A stretch of DNA of 64,000 nt from Cylindrotheca closterium (taxonomy: Eukaryota; Bacillariophyta; Bacillariophyceae; Bacillariales; Bacillariaceae), in contig CAKOGP040000779.1 of the NCBI GenBank assembly GCA_933822405.4, positions 324,291 to 388,290 of the forward strand, given 5' to 3'. A program made the position numbers and the translations under genes. Shown here in pieces: positions 44,701 to 54,282 of the stretch; the first letter of the stretch is position 1; every line of letters begins with the position of its first letter. The notes under the pieces were generated by a model that worked only from the letters and a program-made list of their open reading frames with translations, was not told the origin of the DNA and did not search any database.

Positions 44701-47156
44701 CTGAAGCAACTGCACGGAAGAAAGCAGTGGATTCCAGCATTCGCCGACGTGCAGAAGTCGATGCCAGACTCAAGGCAGAAGAAGAGTTGCAAAGGATGAA
44801 GGATTTGGACTTGAAACGAAAAACTGATCTCGAGCGGAACGATCGCGAGATCAAACAGCTCAAGGAAGCAGAGGAAAATGCTCGAAAGAAGGCGGAAGAC
44901 TCAAGTATTCGCCGGCGAGAGGAAGTAGAAGCAAGAATCAAGGCCGAGGACGAACTGAAGAAGCTTGCCAACTTGGAATCAAGAGCTCAGAAGGAACTTG
45001 GTGATCTAGCATCGGAATTGAAACGATTGCAGAAAGCCGAGTCCGAAGCCAGGGAAAAGGCTGTTGTGGCCATCCAGAGCCGCCGCGAGGAGACCGATAC
45101 AAGGAAGAAACTTGAAGACGAGTTGGAGGAGATCAAAAGGACTGAAGCTGAATCGAAAGAAGCAGCTGAAAAGAACGCAAAGAAGCTGAAGAAGGAGAGG
45201 AGTGCATTAAAGGATCTAAAGAAGGAACACGATCGCCGTCTTCAAGAGCTAGACACTGCGAAGAAAGAAGCTGAGGAACGAGCGCAGCGTTTGGAAGAAG
45301 AAAAAGCTTCGATGGAGTCAAAGCTGAAATCGGAGGCTTCAGAGCATTCAGCATCTATCAGAGCAAGAGAAACAGAAGCACTTCGTCGACATGAAGCAGA
45401 GGAGGCAACTCAAATGATGATTGCGGAGCAAGCAAAGCATTTGCAAGAAGAAATTCAAAAAAGAGCCGGGGCAGAAGAAAGGGCTCTGGCACTGGAGCAA
45501 GAAAAGGAGTCTGTTGAAAAGCAGTTGGCGTTCCAGGAGGGAGCAAGACGGGCAATCGAAGTTGAGGTTGCTCAGCTAAAAGCCAAGGAGCAAGATCGTA
45601 TCCAAGCGGTCAAGAGAGCTCAGAAGAAGTTGGAGAGTGTGGAGAAAGAGAAGACCGCTGTTGCACAAAAGTTGAAATTGGAAGTTGAAACGCGACAGAT
45701 TGCAGAAGGCGAGGTAGCCAAATTAAAGGCTTTCCAAACTAAACGAGAGTCTGAAGGTCAGCAACGAGAAGAACAAGCAGTCGCGACCGCTCAGCGCCAA
45801 TTTGAGCTCGAAAGACTGCGACTGCAAGCTGAGTTGAAAAAGGAGGAGCAAGCAAGGCTTGAAGCTGATTTTGCACGACAGGCAGCCGAGGAGGAAGTAC
45901 GACGAAAGGGTGTACAGGAACTAAAGTCGAGATCTGAAGCTACCGAGTCGCTGAAGCGGGAAAAGGATGCCCGATTAAAGGTGGAAAGCGAGGCGAAACG
46001 ATTGAAGAACGAAGCCAAAATGGCAAGAGAGATGATTGCTGTTTCTGAGGCAGCAGAAGAGGAGATACGAGAACGATTGGAAAAGGAAATCAAGGCAAAA
46101 CTGGAAGTCGAAACAAAGCTGAAAGATGAAGCCAAAGCCCGGAAGTACGCTGAAAGCAATGCCGAACTACTGAAGGCCAGCGTTGCTGAAGAAAGCGCAA
46201 ATAGATTGAAAGCTGATGAAGAGAGCGGGAGAGAGCCACGAGTCGGAGTAGAATCTGATGACCAGTCGGGACCGAAATCACCTTATCCTGACTCTCTGCC
46301 GTATTTGTCATCACACTCAGAAACAAGTTGGGACGAAATGGAAGTTGTGGATTCGGCAAGCGAAGCAACCGAAGATGAAATGGAACTGGTTTCTGACGAA
46401 GAACATGAAGTCATCGAAGAAGAAATTGTTATGGTGGAAGAGATTGTTGATGACGACGCTGATTTTGATGACCTACAGGCCAGTCGTGTGGCCCAAGAAG
46501 AGTCAGTTGAGGGGGACGGTAGCAGTTCTCCCTCTCTGAGCGTAGAAAGTACGAAGCCACTGTCAGATGCACGATATCGGCAGCAACTGATAGATGCAGA
46601 ATTCGACAGAATCATCAGGGACGCCGAAGAGCATGAGTTAGAAGAGAAGATCGAACCCGAAGCAGTGGAGGCTTTGAGGATCGCTTCAAACATTCTGCCA
46701 TACAGGAAGAAATACTACAACAGCAGTGAGGATAGATTCATTTTCTATCCATCAATTCGGCGCCTCCTTATTGAATACACCTTGATCGAGAAGGCGGAGC
46801 AGTACTACTATGAAGAGGACGACGAGTTCCCAATCGAGTACTCTGCAGCACTTCGTGCCATCGCTTGTGAGTCGACTGGGGATGACGACAGCGAAGACGA
46901 AGAGATGGAGCAGTTTGGTGTCGACATTTTGTTCCAAGGGGCTGCTATGGCAGAACTGGTCTCTCCATCGGAAGATGCTGAATTTGAAATTGTCGCTGAC
47001 GTTTCGGATGTGTCAGATGACGAAGAAATGGCGGAGGATAGTCCATCGCCGCTATCCCGTCAGGAAGAAGAGGCGAATAATTCAGAGCCCCCAAGACCCA
47101 GTCGGCCATCGCCTGTCTTCAAGAAAATCAAGGCTTGGAAAAATCCATTCGAATAA
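41067..47156 (+). CDS. Very large Gln-rich and coiled-coil protein with CCDC53/formin-like MLKMGVP motif
   Basis: Two exons (41067-43776, 43855-47156; 78-base intron) join to 2003 residues. The first 900 residues are mostly disordered: Gln- and Pro-rich, with a poly-Gln run, basic Ser patches and an acidic EEEVIEYEEEEYTEEE segment. They are followed by a Cys/His motif (CCLRHP...CKVCSSE). Across the splice junction lies FFRMLKMGVPMGAVQIE, the short helix-turn motif found in WASH-complex CCDC53 and related actin-regulatory proteins and common in diatom proteins. The second exon is a long charged coiled coil with four 56-residue repeats, then an acidic C-terminal globular part. A scaffold or cytoskeletal role is inferred. 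No enzyme domain is seen. Confidence 0.75.
41698..41731 (+). repeat. CAA repeat encoding poly-Gln
   Basis: About ten CAA codons in a row inside the first exon of the large coiled-coil gene. The run is in frame and flanked by further Gln codons. Confidence 0.8.
44406..45077 (+). repeat. Four tandem 168-bp coding repeats (56 residues, eight heptads)
   Basis: Each unit starts RRRAE or RRREE and carries ARLKAEEEL-like, then KEAE-ARKKAEDSS-like sequence. Unit starts are at 44406, 44574, 44742 and 44910, exactly 168 bases apart. Fifty-six residues equal eight heptads, so each unit adds a whole number of coiled-coil turns. Confidence 0.85.
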
Positions 47157-47305
47157 AAGGTTGCTAGGGAAAGATTTTGTAAATTTCTTCTACATACAGT
47201 TTGAGTATTATAATAGTTACGACTCTATTTGTGTACCAATTATTGTTGGCTCATTCCCCTTCGATCCCTCTTTCTAAGCGCAGCGGTGCTTTTGCAAAGG
47301 TATGC

Positions 47306-50175
47306 TTAAGCTTGAACCTTCGTCACATCTACAGTCTCCCCCGAGAGCGATGAAGAACCGAGATTGCGCTTCTTCTTTCTCTTATCACTTGTAGACTTCC
47401 CCGATTTGGACGAACTTTTATTTGACACCTTGCCACTCGGAGCAGGACGCGGTGTTGGTCTGGAAGTAGGCCTTCTGGTGGGCCTTCTGGTGGGCCTTGT
47501 AGTTGGTCTTCGTGTGGGCCGTGTTACTGGTGTTCGAGCAACAACAGCCGGAGTAGATGGTGAAGAAGGCGAGGACGGTGAGGACGGCGAGGATGCTGCC
47601 GCCGGAGTAGACGGTGACGAAGGCGAGGACGGCGAGGATGGCGATGACGGTGATGATGGTGAGGATGCTGCCGCCGGGGTAGATGGTGATGAAGGCGATG
47701 ACGGTGATGAAGGCGATGAAGGCGATGACGGTGAGGATGGTGAGGACGGCGAAGACGGTGAGGATGGCGATGTGCCGGGCGGAGGAGCAGCTGCTCCAGC
47801 ATCAGCCACTGCAGGCACGGGTGGGGGTGCCACGACAACGTCGGCCAGTGCCAAGTTTTCAACCCCATCGCAACAGGCAAGACGTTCACCTGTGGTATTT
47901 CAATCACAATTGAAACAATTGGTAAGAAGAAAAAAATGAAATCAAGATCCACCGTTGCTTCGCCTGGAAGAAATCAAAAACTTACCATTAGCTGCGGGGC
48001 AGCATTCTCCAGTGAGCCCTTCGAGTGCACAAGTAAAATAGTCCGAACATTGAGTTGACTCCACAACTTGCAAACTTTGAACTCCATCGCAGCATTCAAG
48101 ACGGTCGCCTGTGGTGTGAATCGAGCCGTAAGACACAATGGAAAGGTAGAAGAGCTCGTTTGAAAATGCGAAAAAGCGACTTACCATCAGCTGTTGGGCA
48201 GCATTCTCCTGTGAGCCCTTCGGCAACACATTCAGAGTAATCCGAGCATTGACTTGGTGGAACTATACCATCGCAACAATCAAGACGCTCACCTGTGATA
48301 TAGACGAAAATGTGTCAGATAATGAGGAAAGGTCTGAGAAATCTTCAGAGTCGATGGTGAAAAGTATAGCAATGGCTTACCATCAGATGTGGTGCAACAT
48401 TCTCCAGTGAGTCCCGCAGTGACACAAGCCGGGTAGTCCGCGCACTGATTTGATGGGACAATACCATCGCAACATTCAAGACGGACACCTGTGATATGGT
48501 CAGAAGGAAAGGGATCAATTATGAGGGACATTCCGTGGGCGTCAAGAGCCAAGAACCAATATGATGAGAATGGCTTACCGTCAACTGTGGTACAACATTC
48601 TCCAGTGAGACCTGCAATGGCACATGCCGGGTAGTCCGCACATTGATTCGACGGAACTGTGCCATCACAGCAATCAAGACGTACGCCTATGATTTAGCCG
48701 GCAACAGATGTATTAGTTGTGAGAGAAATATTTAGGTGTCACGAACGGAGTATATATACGACCAAGGACTTACCATCAATCGTTGTACAGCATTCTCCAG
48801 CGAGCCCTGCAGAAGCACAAGCCGGATAGTCCGCACATTGATTCGAAGGGACTATACCATCGCAACAATCAAGACGGACGCCTGCGACATGGATTGTAAC
48901 AAGTGCATCAATTGTGAGGAACATCTTATTGGCGTCAAGAATGGAGAACAGGTATTCTAATGAGAATCGATCAAAACGGCTTACCGTCAATTGTGGTACA
49001 ACATTCTCCAGTGAGACCTGCAATGGCACATGCCGGGTAGTCCGCACATTGATTTGACGGAACGATGCCGTCGCAACAATCAAGACGTACGCCTGTGATA
49101 TGGTCAGCGAAAAGTCCATCAATTGTCAGAAACAGTTTTTGTGTGCCGACGAGACGAGTCGATGGTCGATAGTCGATAGGATAATAGCATCGCCTTACCG
49201 TCAATTGTGGTACAGCATTCTCCAGTAAGCCCTGCAGTGGCACAAGCTGGGTAATCCGCGCACTGATTGGAAGGAACTATACCGTCACAACAATCGAGAC
49301 GAACGTCTATCAGTTTCCAAAAAATTGAGAGTCGTTGAGAGTCGTTATGGATTGTTAGTTGATTGGCCCAAAGAATTAGAACAGCTTACCGTCAATTGTA
49401 TTGCAGCACTCTCCAGTGAGTCCTGCAATGGCACAAGCAGGGAATTGGGAACAATCACTTGTCGTAGATGGGGGTTCGCTTGGTGCGAGAGACGGTGACT
49501 CGGAGGGATCAGTCACACCACCGCAACAATCCAAATTTTCACCTGAAAAAAGAGTTGTGCAACGCCAAATTAGGTGACATTTCACACAGGAGATAGGGAC
49601 AAGCAATAGGCACATACCGTCTTGTGTCGGGCAGCATTCTCCTGTTAGTCCCTCGTCATTACATCGTTGATACGCAGAACATGATGATGGACCATCAGGA
49701 TTATTCTCTCCACAGCACTCGAGCATTTCACCATCCTGAAAAAGTGAGTGGAAAAAGGTGAGACGTGTGATAATTTCAGAACAGCTGCAATGCAATCAGC
49801 CTAGATACCTACCGCTGTTGGGCAGCAAAAATCCTCAAGTCCTAACCGTTCACATGCCGGATACAATGAACATTCTGCTCCAAACCCCTCACAGCATTCC
49901 ACTGTCAAGATCATCATTGTTTCGCGACAAAGAAAAAGGTTTTCCAAAGTAGAGTCATCCAGTGTGAGATGTGGTGAGATCGTATTCCCGTCAAAAATAT
50001 GGTGTCCCAAGCAACATCGGCGACACTTACGGTAAACAAATTCTGTGGTTGGGCAACAAAATCCTGAAAGACCTCGGCATAATTCATGGGCTGAACATTC
50101 TGGGTTTAGAGCATTGGCAGAACCGGCAAGAAGGACAGCCGCTAAAAATATCTTCGCTAATGTATTCATGGGCAT
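47306..50175 (-). CDS. Secreted Cys-module repeat protein with Pro/Ser/Thr-rich basic tail
   Basis: Twelve exons on the minus strand: 50175-50031, 49901-49813, 49735-49618, 49542-49390, 49306-49199, 49092-48985, 48881-48774, 48686-48579, 48488-48381, 48292-48185, 48108-47986, 47889-47306. They join in frame to 619 residues. A signal peptide (MNTLAKIFLAAVLLAGSANA) precedes a short Cys domain (LNPECSAHELC). Ten Cys modules follow; the typical one reads R-L-x-CCDG-x-VPSNQC-ADYPAC-x-x-AGLTGECC, with six Cys. The last exon holds half a module, a long SPS-repeat region and a PTRRPT-rich basic tail. It probably acts at the cell surface or in the extracellular matrix, with disulfide-locked modules. 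It has no enzyme signature. A related gene lies just upstream (50807-52238). Confidence 0.85.
47527..47780 (-). repeat. Coding minisatellite, nine-base unit (SPS repeats)
   Basis: Read on the minus strand, 9-base units of the type TCACCGTCC or TCGCCATCC repeat about 25 times, interrupted by three TPAA-type blocks. They encode runs of Ser-Pro-Ser in the last exon of the secreted Cys-module gene. The C-rich codon pattern is unlike the neighbouring exons. Confidence 0.8.
48185..49306 (-). repeat. Array of six duplicated 108-bp exons with their introns
   Basis: Exons at 49306-49199, 49092-48985, 48881-48774, 48686-48579, 48488-48381 and 48292-48185 are each exactly 108 bases. Each starts and ends in phase 1 and encodes one 36-residue Cys module. 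Introns are 88-106 bases. The exons are far more alike than the introns. This is the classic form of repeated exon duplication. Confidence 0.9.
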
Positions 50176-50806
50176 TGTCAGTTTGGTATGGACGAAGGGA
50201 TGTTGTCTTGAACTCGCAACTTGTGTTGGAAATTGAATTTTTTGCAAGTTGGTGCGATGGAATGTCGTGCGACACGGTTACTTATGGTGTCATGCGTGTG
50301 CCACATGATCTTGGAGCACGCTAATCCATGTTCTGCGCACTTCCTATAACCGTTATCCCCGCTTTAGTAATATATTGCTATGAAATAGTATTGTTTTATT
50401 TGCAGAAGCATCATTCACCTCTGTACTGGTACGAGTACACTGCAAATTCGTCGGGGTTGCCTCTACCGTACCTACCATACCGGTGCAATCTGCAAATTTG
50501 TCCGGGTTGCAGCTTGACTGTAATGCTTTAGTTAGCGTAATGTTTTTTTTTCTATTGTTGTTATCTGCCAAAGCATTGCATGTGGCTCTACCGTTGTGCA
50601 AGCAATCTGCTACATATACTTTATGCATCCCCTCATCGCATGTTTGAATGTGTCGCACGTCCCCTTGATAGATCGTCTGGTTTCGGTAATCGCATATTCA
50701 CTTTGTCAAATCTTTGTCAAATTATTCTTGTTTCCGTAGAAAATATGAGACCAGTCTTGCTAAATTCGACCATGCATTTATAGTTCGAAACATATTCACA
50801 ATCATT
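50176..50806. promoter_or_regulatory. Intergenic region between tandem secreted-protein genes
   Basis: These 631 bases hold the 3' end of the upstream gene (to the right) and the promoter of the Cys-module gene (to the left). It contains a pair of similar phrases, CAAATTCGTCGGGGTTGC (50441-50461) and CAAATTTGTCCGGGTTGC (50493-50510), with a TACCGGT word between them (50477-50483). No gene is seen. Confidence 0.4.
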
Positions 50807-52238
50807 TTAAGGTATGACGCAATATCCATAGTCTCCCTGTCATGATTGAATCAAGCAAAAACAAAGTTAGATTGTTCATCATCGTTTGTACTTGTCTGCG
50901 TCAGACTGACTATTACTACTAGTACGTACCTCACCAAATCCAGTACACCCACGCAGTTCTTGATCTTCCACGAGATACAAACAAATGAGGTTGCCTTGGC
51001 AATCGGAATCTTCATAACAATCAGCCTCGCACAGGCCAAGAGGATAGGTCTTTCCCAAACCCCCTTCCTTGTCGGCTACAATGACAGCCGTATCGGCCCG
51101 TTCGGGTCTGTGACAAAAGTCTTCAAATCCCGTTCCAAAGTCGCGTGGGTCGCTGGAGCATCCATTGACCGAGACAGAAGGAACGCCTGGTCTATCTCCT
51201 TCGTAGTCCCGGAACCCACAAACAAGACCCAGCGCACAATCCGAATGGAAATCACAATCTAAATATGAAACAAGAAGCAAGCCAGCAAGTGAACAGAGCG
51301 CAAAATGATTAGACTTCATGCCAATGTAGATATAAAATCATCGTCAAAATCATAGTACATACCTCCTTCGCATTCACCAAGCTGATAGTAATCCCAAAGT
51401 TGATCACCAACAAAGCTTAGTTGCGGTAGTGTAGCTCCTGGCGTTGGTTGCGGTGTAGGAAGGGGCGTCGGCGGTTGCGTTGGTCCTGGAGTTGGCTGTG
51501 GTGTTGGTGGAACAGTAGGTGGTGGGGTAGGAGGTGGTGTGGGAGCCTTGGTCGGGGCAGACGTCACAGCCGTAGGAGGTGGTGTACTACCAGGTTGTGG
51601 AACGGGTGTGGGCGGCCTAGTAGGAGCCTTGGTGGGTGCCTTTGTGGGAGCTTTGGTCGGTGATTTGGTAGGAGCCAACGTGGGTGCCTTTGTGGGCGGA
51701 GGGGTTGGTCCCATCACAGGAGCAAACGTTGGACCTGGTGTGACGGGTGGAGTGGGATTCGGCGTCGGTCTGGTGTTGCTGGTTTCACCATCGTCAGCTC
51801 CTCCTCCATCATTGAGCAATTCTGCAACGTCATTGCAGCAATACAAGTAAATGCCATCCGGGGTTGGACAACAGGCTCCCGCCAAACCCCGTTCCGCACA
51901 AATGGGATGGCTGGAACACTCTGCAGCACTAGTTGGAATAGAATCTTCTTCGCAGCATTCCACTACACAAAAAGAAAGCGAACAGAAAGATAGACTGTTT
52001 TGTGAGTATTACGCCGTATTTGCAAACCAATGGACAAGTGTCCATGGCATTTTCCGTCCATGTCGCATTCGAGGCTTCGTTTCTTACAAAATCTAAAATC
52101 AATTGTGGGACAGCAATCTCCTTCTAATGTTCCGCATCTCGGATGAGCAGCGCATTCTGGATTCAGTGCGTTAGAGGGCGTGATAGAGGATGCCAAAACC
52201 GCTACAGATAGTATCGTTTCGATGGATCTCATCACCAT
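50807..52238 (-). CDS. Secreted Cys-rich protein with Pro-Thr stalk and GECEGDCD-type domain
   Basis: Four exons on the minus strand (52238-52088, 51962-51363, 51258-50930, 50836-50807) join to 369 residues. A signal peptide (about 1-24) is followed by LNPECAAHPRCGTLEGDCCP, matching the start of the neighbouring Cys-module protein. Then come one module (LECCEED...CSSHPICAERGLAGACC), a roughly 100-residue mucin-like stretch of PTKAPT/PTPPPT units, and a domain starting GECEG-DCDFHSDC with ALGLVCGF and ending GCTGFGE-GDYGYC, a pattern recurrent in diatom secreted proteins. The last exon is only 30 bases but supplies the expected DYGYC end; without it the frame ends at 50879. Likely O-glycosylated and cell-surface. 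Confidence 0.75.
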
Positions 52239-53008
52239 GGTGAACCTTGTTGTTTGGTGAATAAGAAGGTATTAATAAGGGAGTGAATTTCAAAAATCAA
52301 AATCTCAAACAAACCAAAGTCCAATTTTGGCGTGAATCAGTCGTTTTTACGCTGCGACGGTAGTGCGACACTAAACATCTAGATCAAAATCATTTACAAG
52401 AGTCCAAAACCACCAAATTGTTAGAAATAGCGAGCGGGCAGACTATTTTGGGCGGCAAATTTGATTGTAGATAGGGAGTGAGAAAGTTCTTCGTCTACCC
52501 GAAACCGATACCAGTATTACCTACCGGTAGAGTAGCAACCGATGGTTCAAACCATCATGTGTGGCGTGACGTGCGTGACGTGAAGGCTCTAGAGAGAGAA
52601 AATCAACAGCCGTGCAACGACGCCATCAGCTACAGTATTGAGTTGAAATGGTCAGTACTAAGACCTGAGTATTATGCATCATAGGATTTAGTACGAAGCA
52701 TACTAGACAAACCACCAAGAACTTGAACCACAGCGAGTAGTACAGTATCCATACTGTACAGCACTCATTCAGTGAGCATACTATCCTTGTGATGTGGAAA
52801 AAAATCAAAAGAGTTTTGCAGTAGTAGTCGAGCAAGTCAGTCAGTCATTGTCGCATTACTCATGACACGAATCGCAATGACGTCATCTGACAAGCACAGC
52901 AATAATCATCACACGACGGCAGTGACAATAAGCAACCAGAGGAGAGCAAAGAGTCTTGTGCGTCAGACAACATCCCCTTTGCATATTATTTCTGCAAACC
53001 TAAGGAAT
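52239..53008. promoter_or_regulatory. Divergent promoter region
   Basis: This region separates the minus-strand secreted-protein gene and the plus-strand plastid-type gene. There is a TACCGGTA word at 52521-52529. Codons upstream of 53009 are open in frame back to 52862 but would hide the targeting signal, so they are treated as leader. Confidence 0.4.
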
Positions 53009-53408
53009 ATGATACCTTCAACGAAATATCTTCTATTGAGCTTGGTCTCTTGCTTGACAACATCCGGCGTAGTCAATGGCTTCAGCAGTTCCTCCATGCC
53101 TCCTCGTCCTTCCATAATTTCACAATCACTGTTCAGCCGCAGTGATTCAGTCGTGGTGTTGTTTGGCAAGAACTCCAAAAAAGGTCGATTGGGTGGTCTA
53201 CTGGAGGAAGCAGGTGGCACGGTGGCCCCCACAGCACCGCGATCAAGATCGTCATCCTCGTCATCCTCGTCAACAACAAAAACGTCCAAAAAGAAAAAGA
53301 GCAGCAAGGGCAGTGATAACAGTAGCAGTAGTAGTACTACCATTGCACCAGGCTTGGCAGAATGGATGACACAACAGGATAATGGTGGTGATAACGAAAC
53401 GGAGGAGA

Positions 53409-53439
<31 letters not shown>

Positions 53440-54157
53440 CGAAACTACCAAAAAGGCCAAGAAATCGGATCGCCGCGAACAGCAAAGTATTCGAAAGGAG
53501 CAAGATGAGAAACGAACTGCAAAGATTCAAGCAGCAATCAAAACGTTGGAAGAAGCTTTGGAAGAAAATGGTAATTTGGAGGGTATTCTTTCCGCCGTTC
53601 GTGGTCTCGTACAGTTGGGCGATGATTCCAATACCAGCCTCAAGACTCTCCTCTCAACCAAGACACGGTCGGACTACCGATTGGCATGGGTAGGTGGCGA
53701 CGATGCCGTTTGTCATTTAGGAACTGGACTTCACAAGGTCCCACTGGCTCGTTTGCAAGAAGTCTTTCTCAGTTGCATGGGCCGCAATCGCATCGAAGTT
53801 TCCGAAGTCATTCGAATTCTGGGTCCCTTTCCAAATGTTCGAAATATTTTGCAAGGCTCCACCAAGGTGGGAACCGCAAAAGGCAGCAATGGAGGTAGTA
53901 ATGGCGTTGAATCCATGAACATTGTCATGGACAGCATGGTAGATGGTACTGGTAAGGAGATTCTTGCTGGTACTGACGACAATGTTCGAAGGGTCGGCCT
54001 TCAAATTTACTTTTCCGATGAGAAAGCAATTGTGGCAGTGGTGCCACCAGAGGATGGTGTCCGAAATGATCCGCTAGAGGACAATGGAGCACATGTGCTG
54101 GTGTTTGTACGAGAAGAAGATCTGGATGATAAATTGGACCAAATGCGAGTTTCCTAA
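53009..54157 (+). CDS. Plastid-targeted protein, possibly fibrillin/PAP-like
   Basis: I start at the ATG at 53009 because it places a signal peptide (MIPSTKYLLLSLVSCLTTSG) at the N-terminus. It is followed by VVNG-F-SSSSMPPRPS, which fits the diatom bipartite plastid presequence with Phe at the +1 cleavage position and a Ser/Arg-rich transit part. A longer frame begins at 52862. The protein has 382 residues. A low-complexity Ser/Lys/Ala region (poly-Ala from GCT repeats near 53410) precedes a folded part from about 215: LEEALEENG-NLEGILSAVRGL, then YRLAWVGGDD, ARLQEVFLSC, RILGPFPNVRNIL. The strand-rich C-terminal half faintly recalls plastid lipid-associated (PAP/fibrillin) domains, at low confidence. 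Confidence 0.6.
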
Positions 54158-54282
54158 ACATCATATATAGATTGATGCATCATGAAAAATTTCAACAAAA
54201 GTCATATATAATATATTATATTTTTCAACTATTATACTTGAGACAATACAATTTAGCAATAACATCTTGAGTTCGTTTTGAA

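Noticed and set aside
47364..47939. Gly/Asp/Glu-rich plus-strand frame opposite the SPS repeat
   Set aside because: It is a shadow of the nine-base minisatellite; the minus-strand reading is supported by splicing and Cys modules.
48185..49306. Regular spaced repeats resembling a CRISPR array
   Set aside because: The units are 108-base protein-coding exons with splice sites, in a eukaryotic genome.
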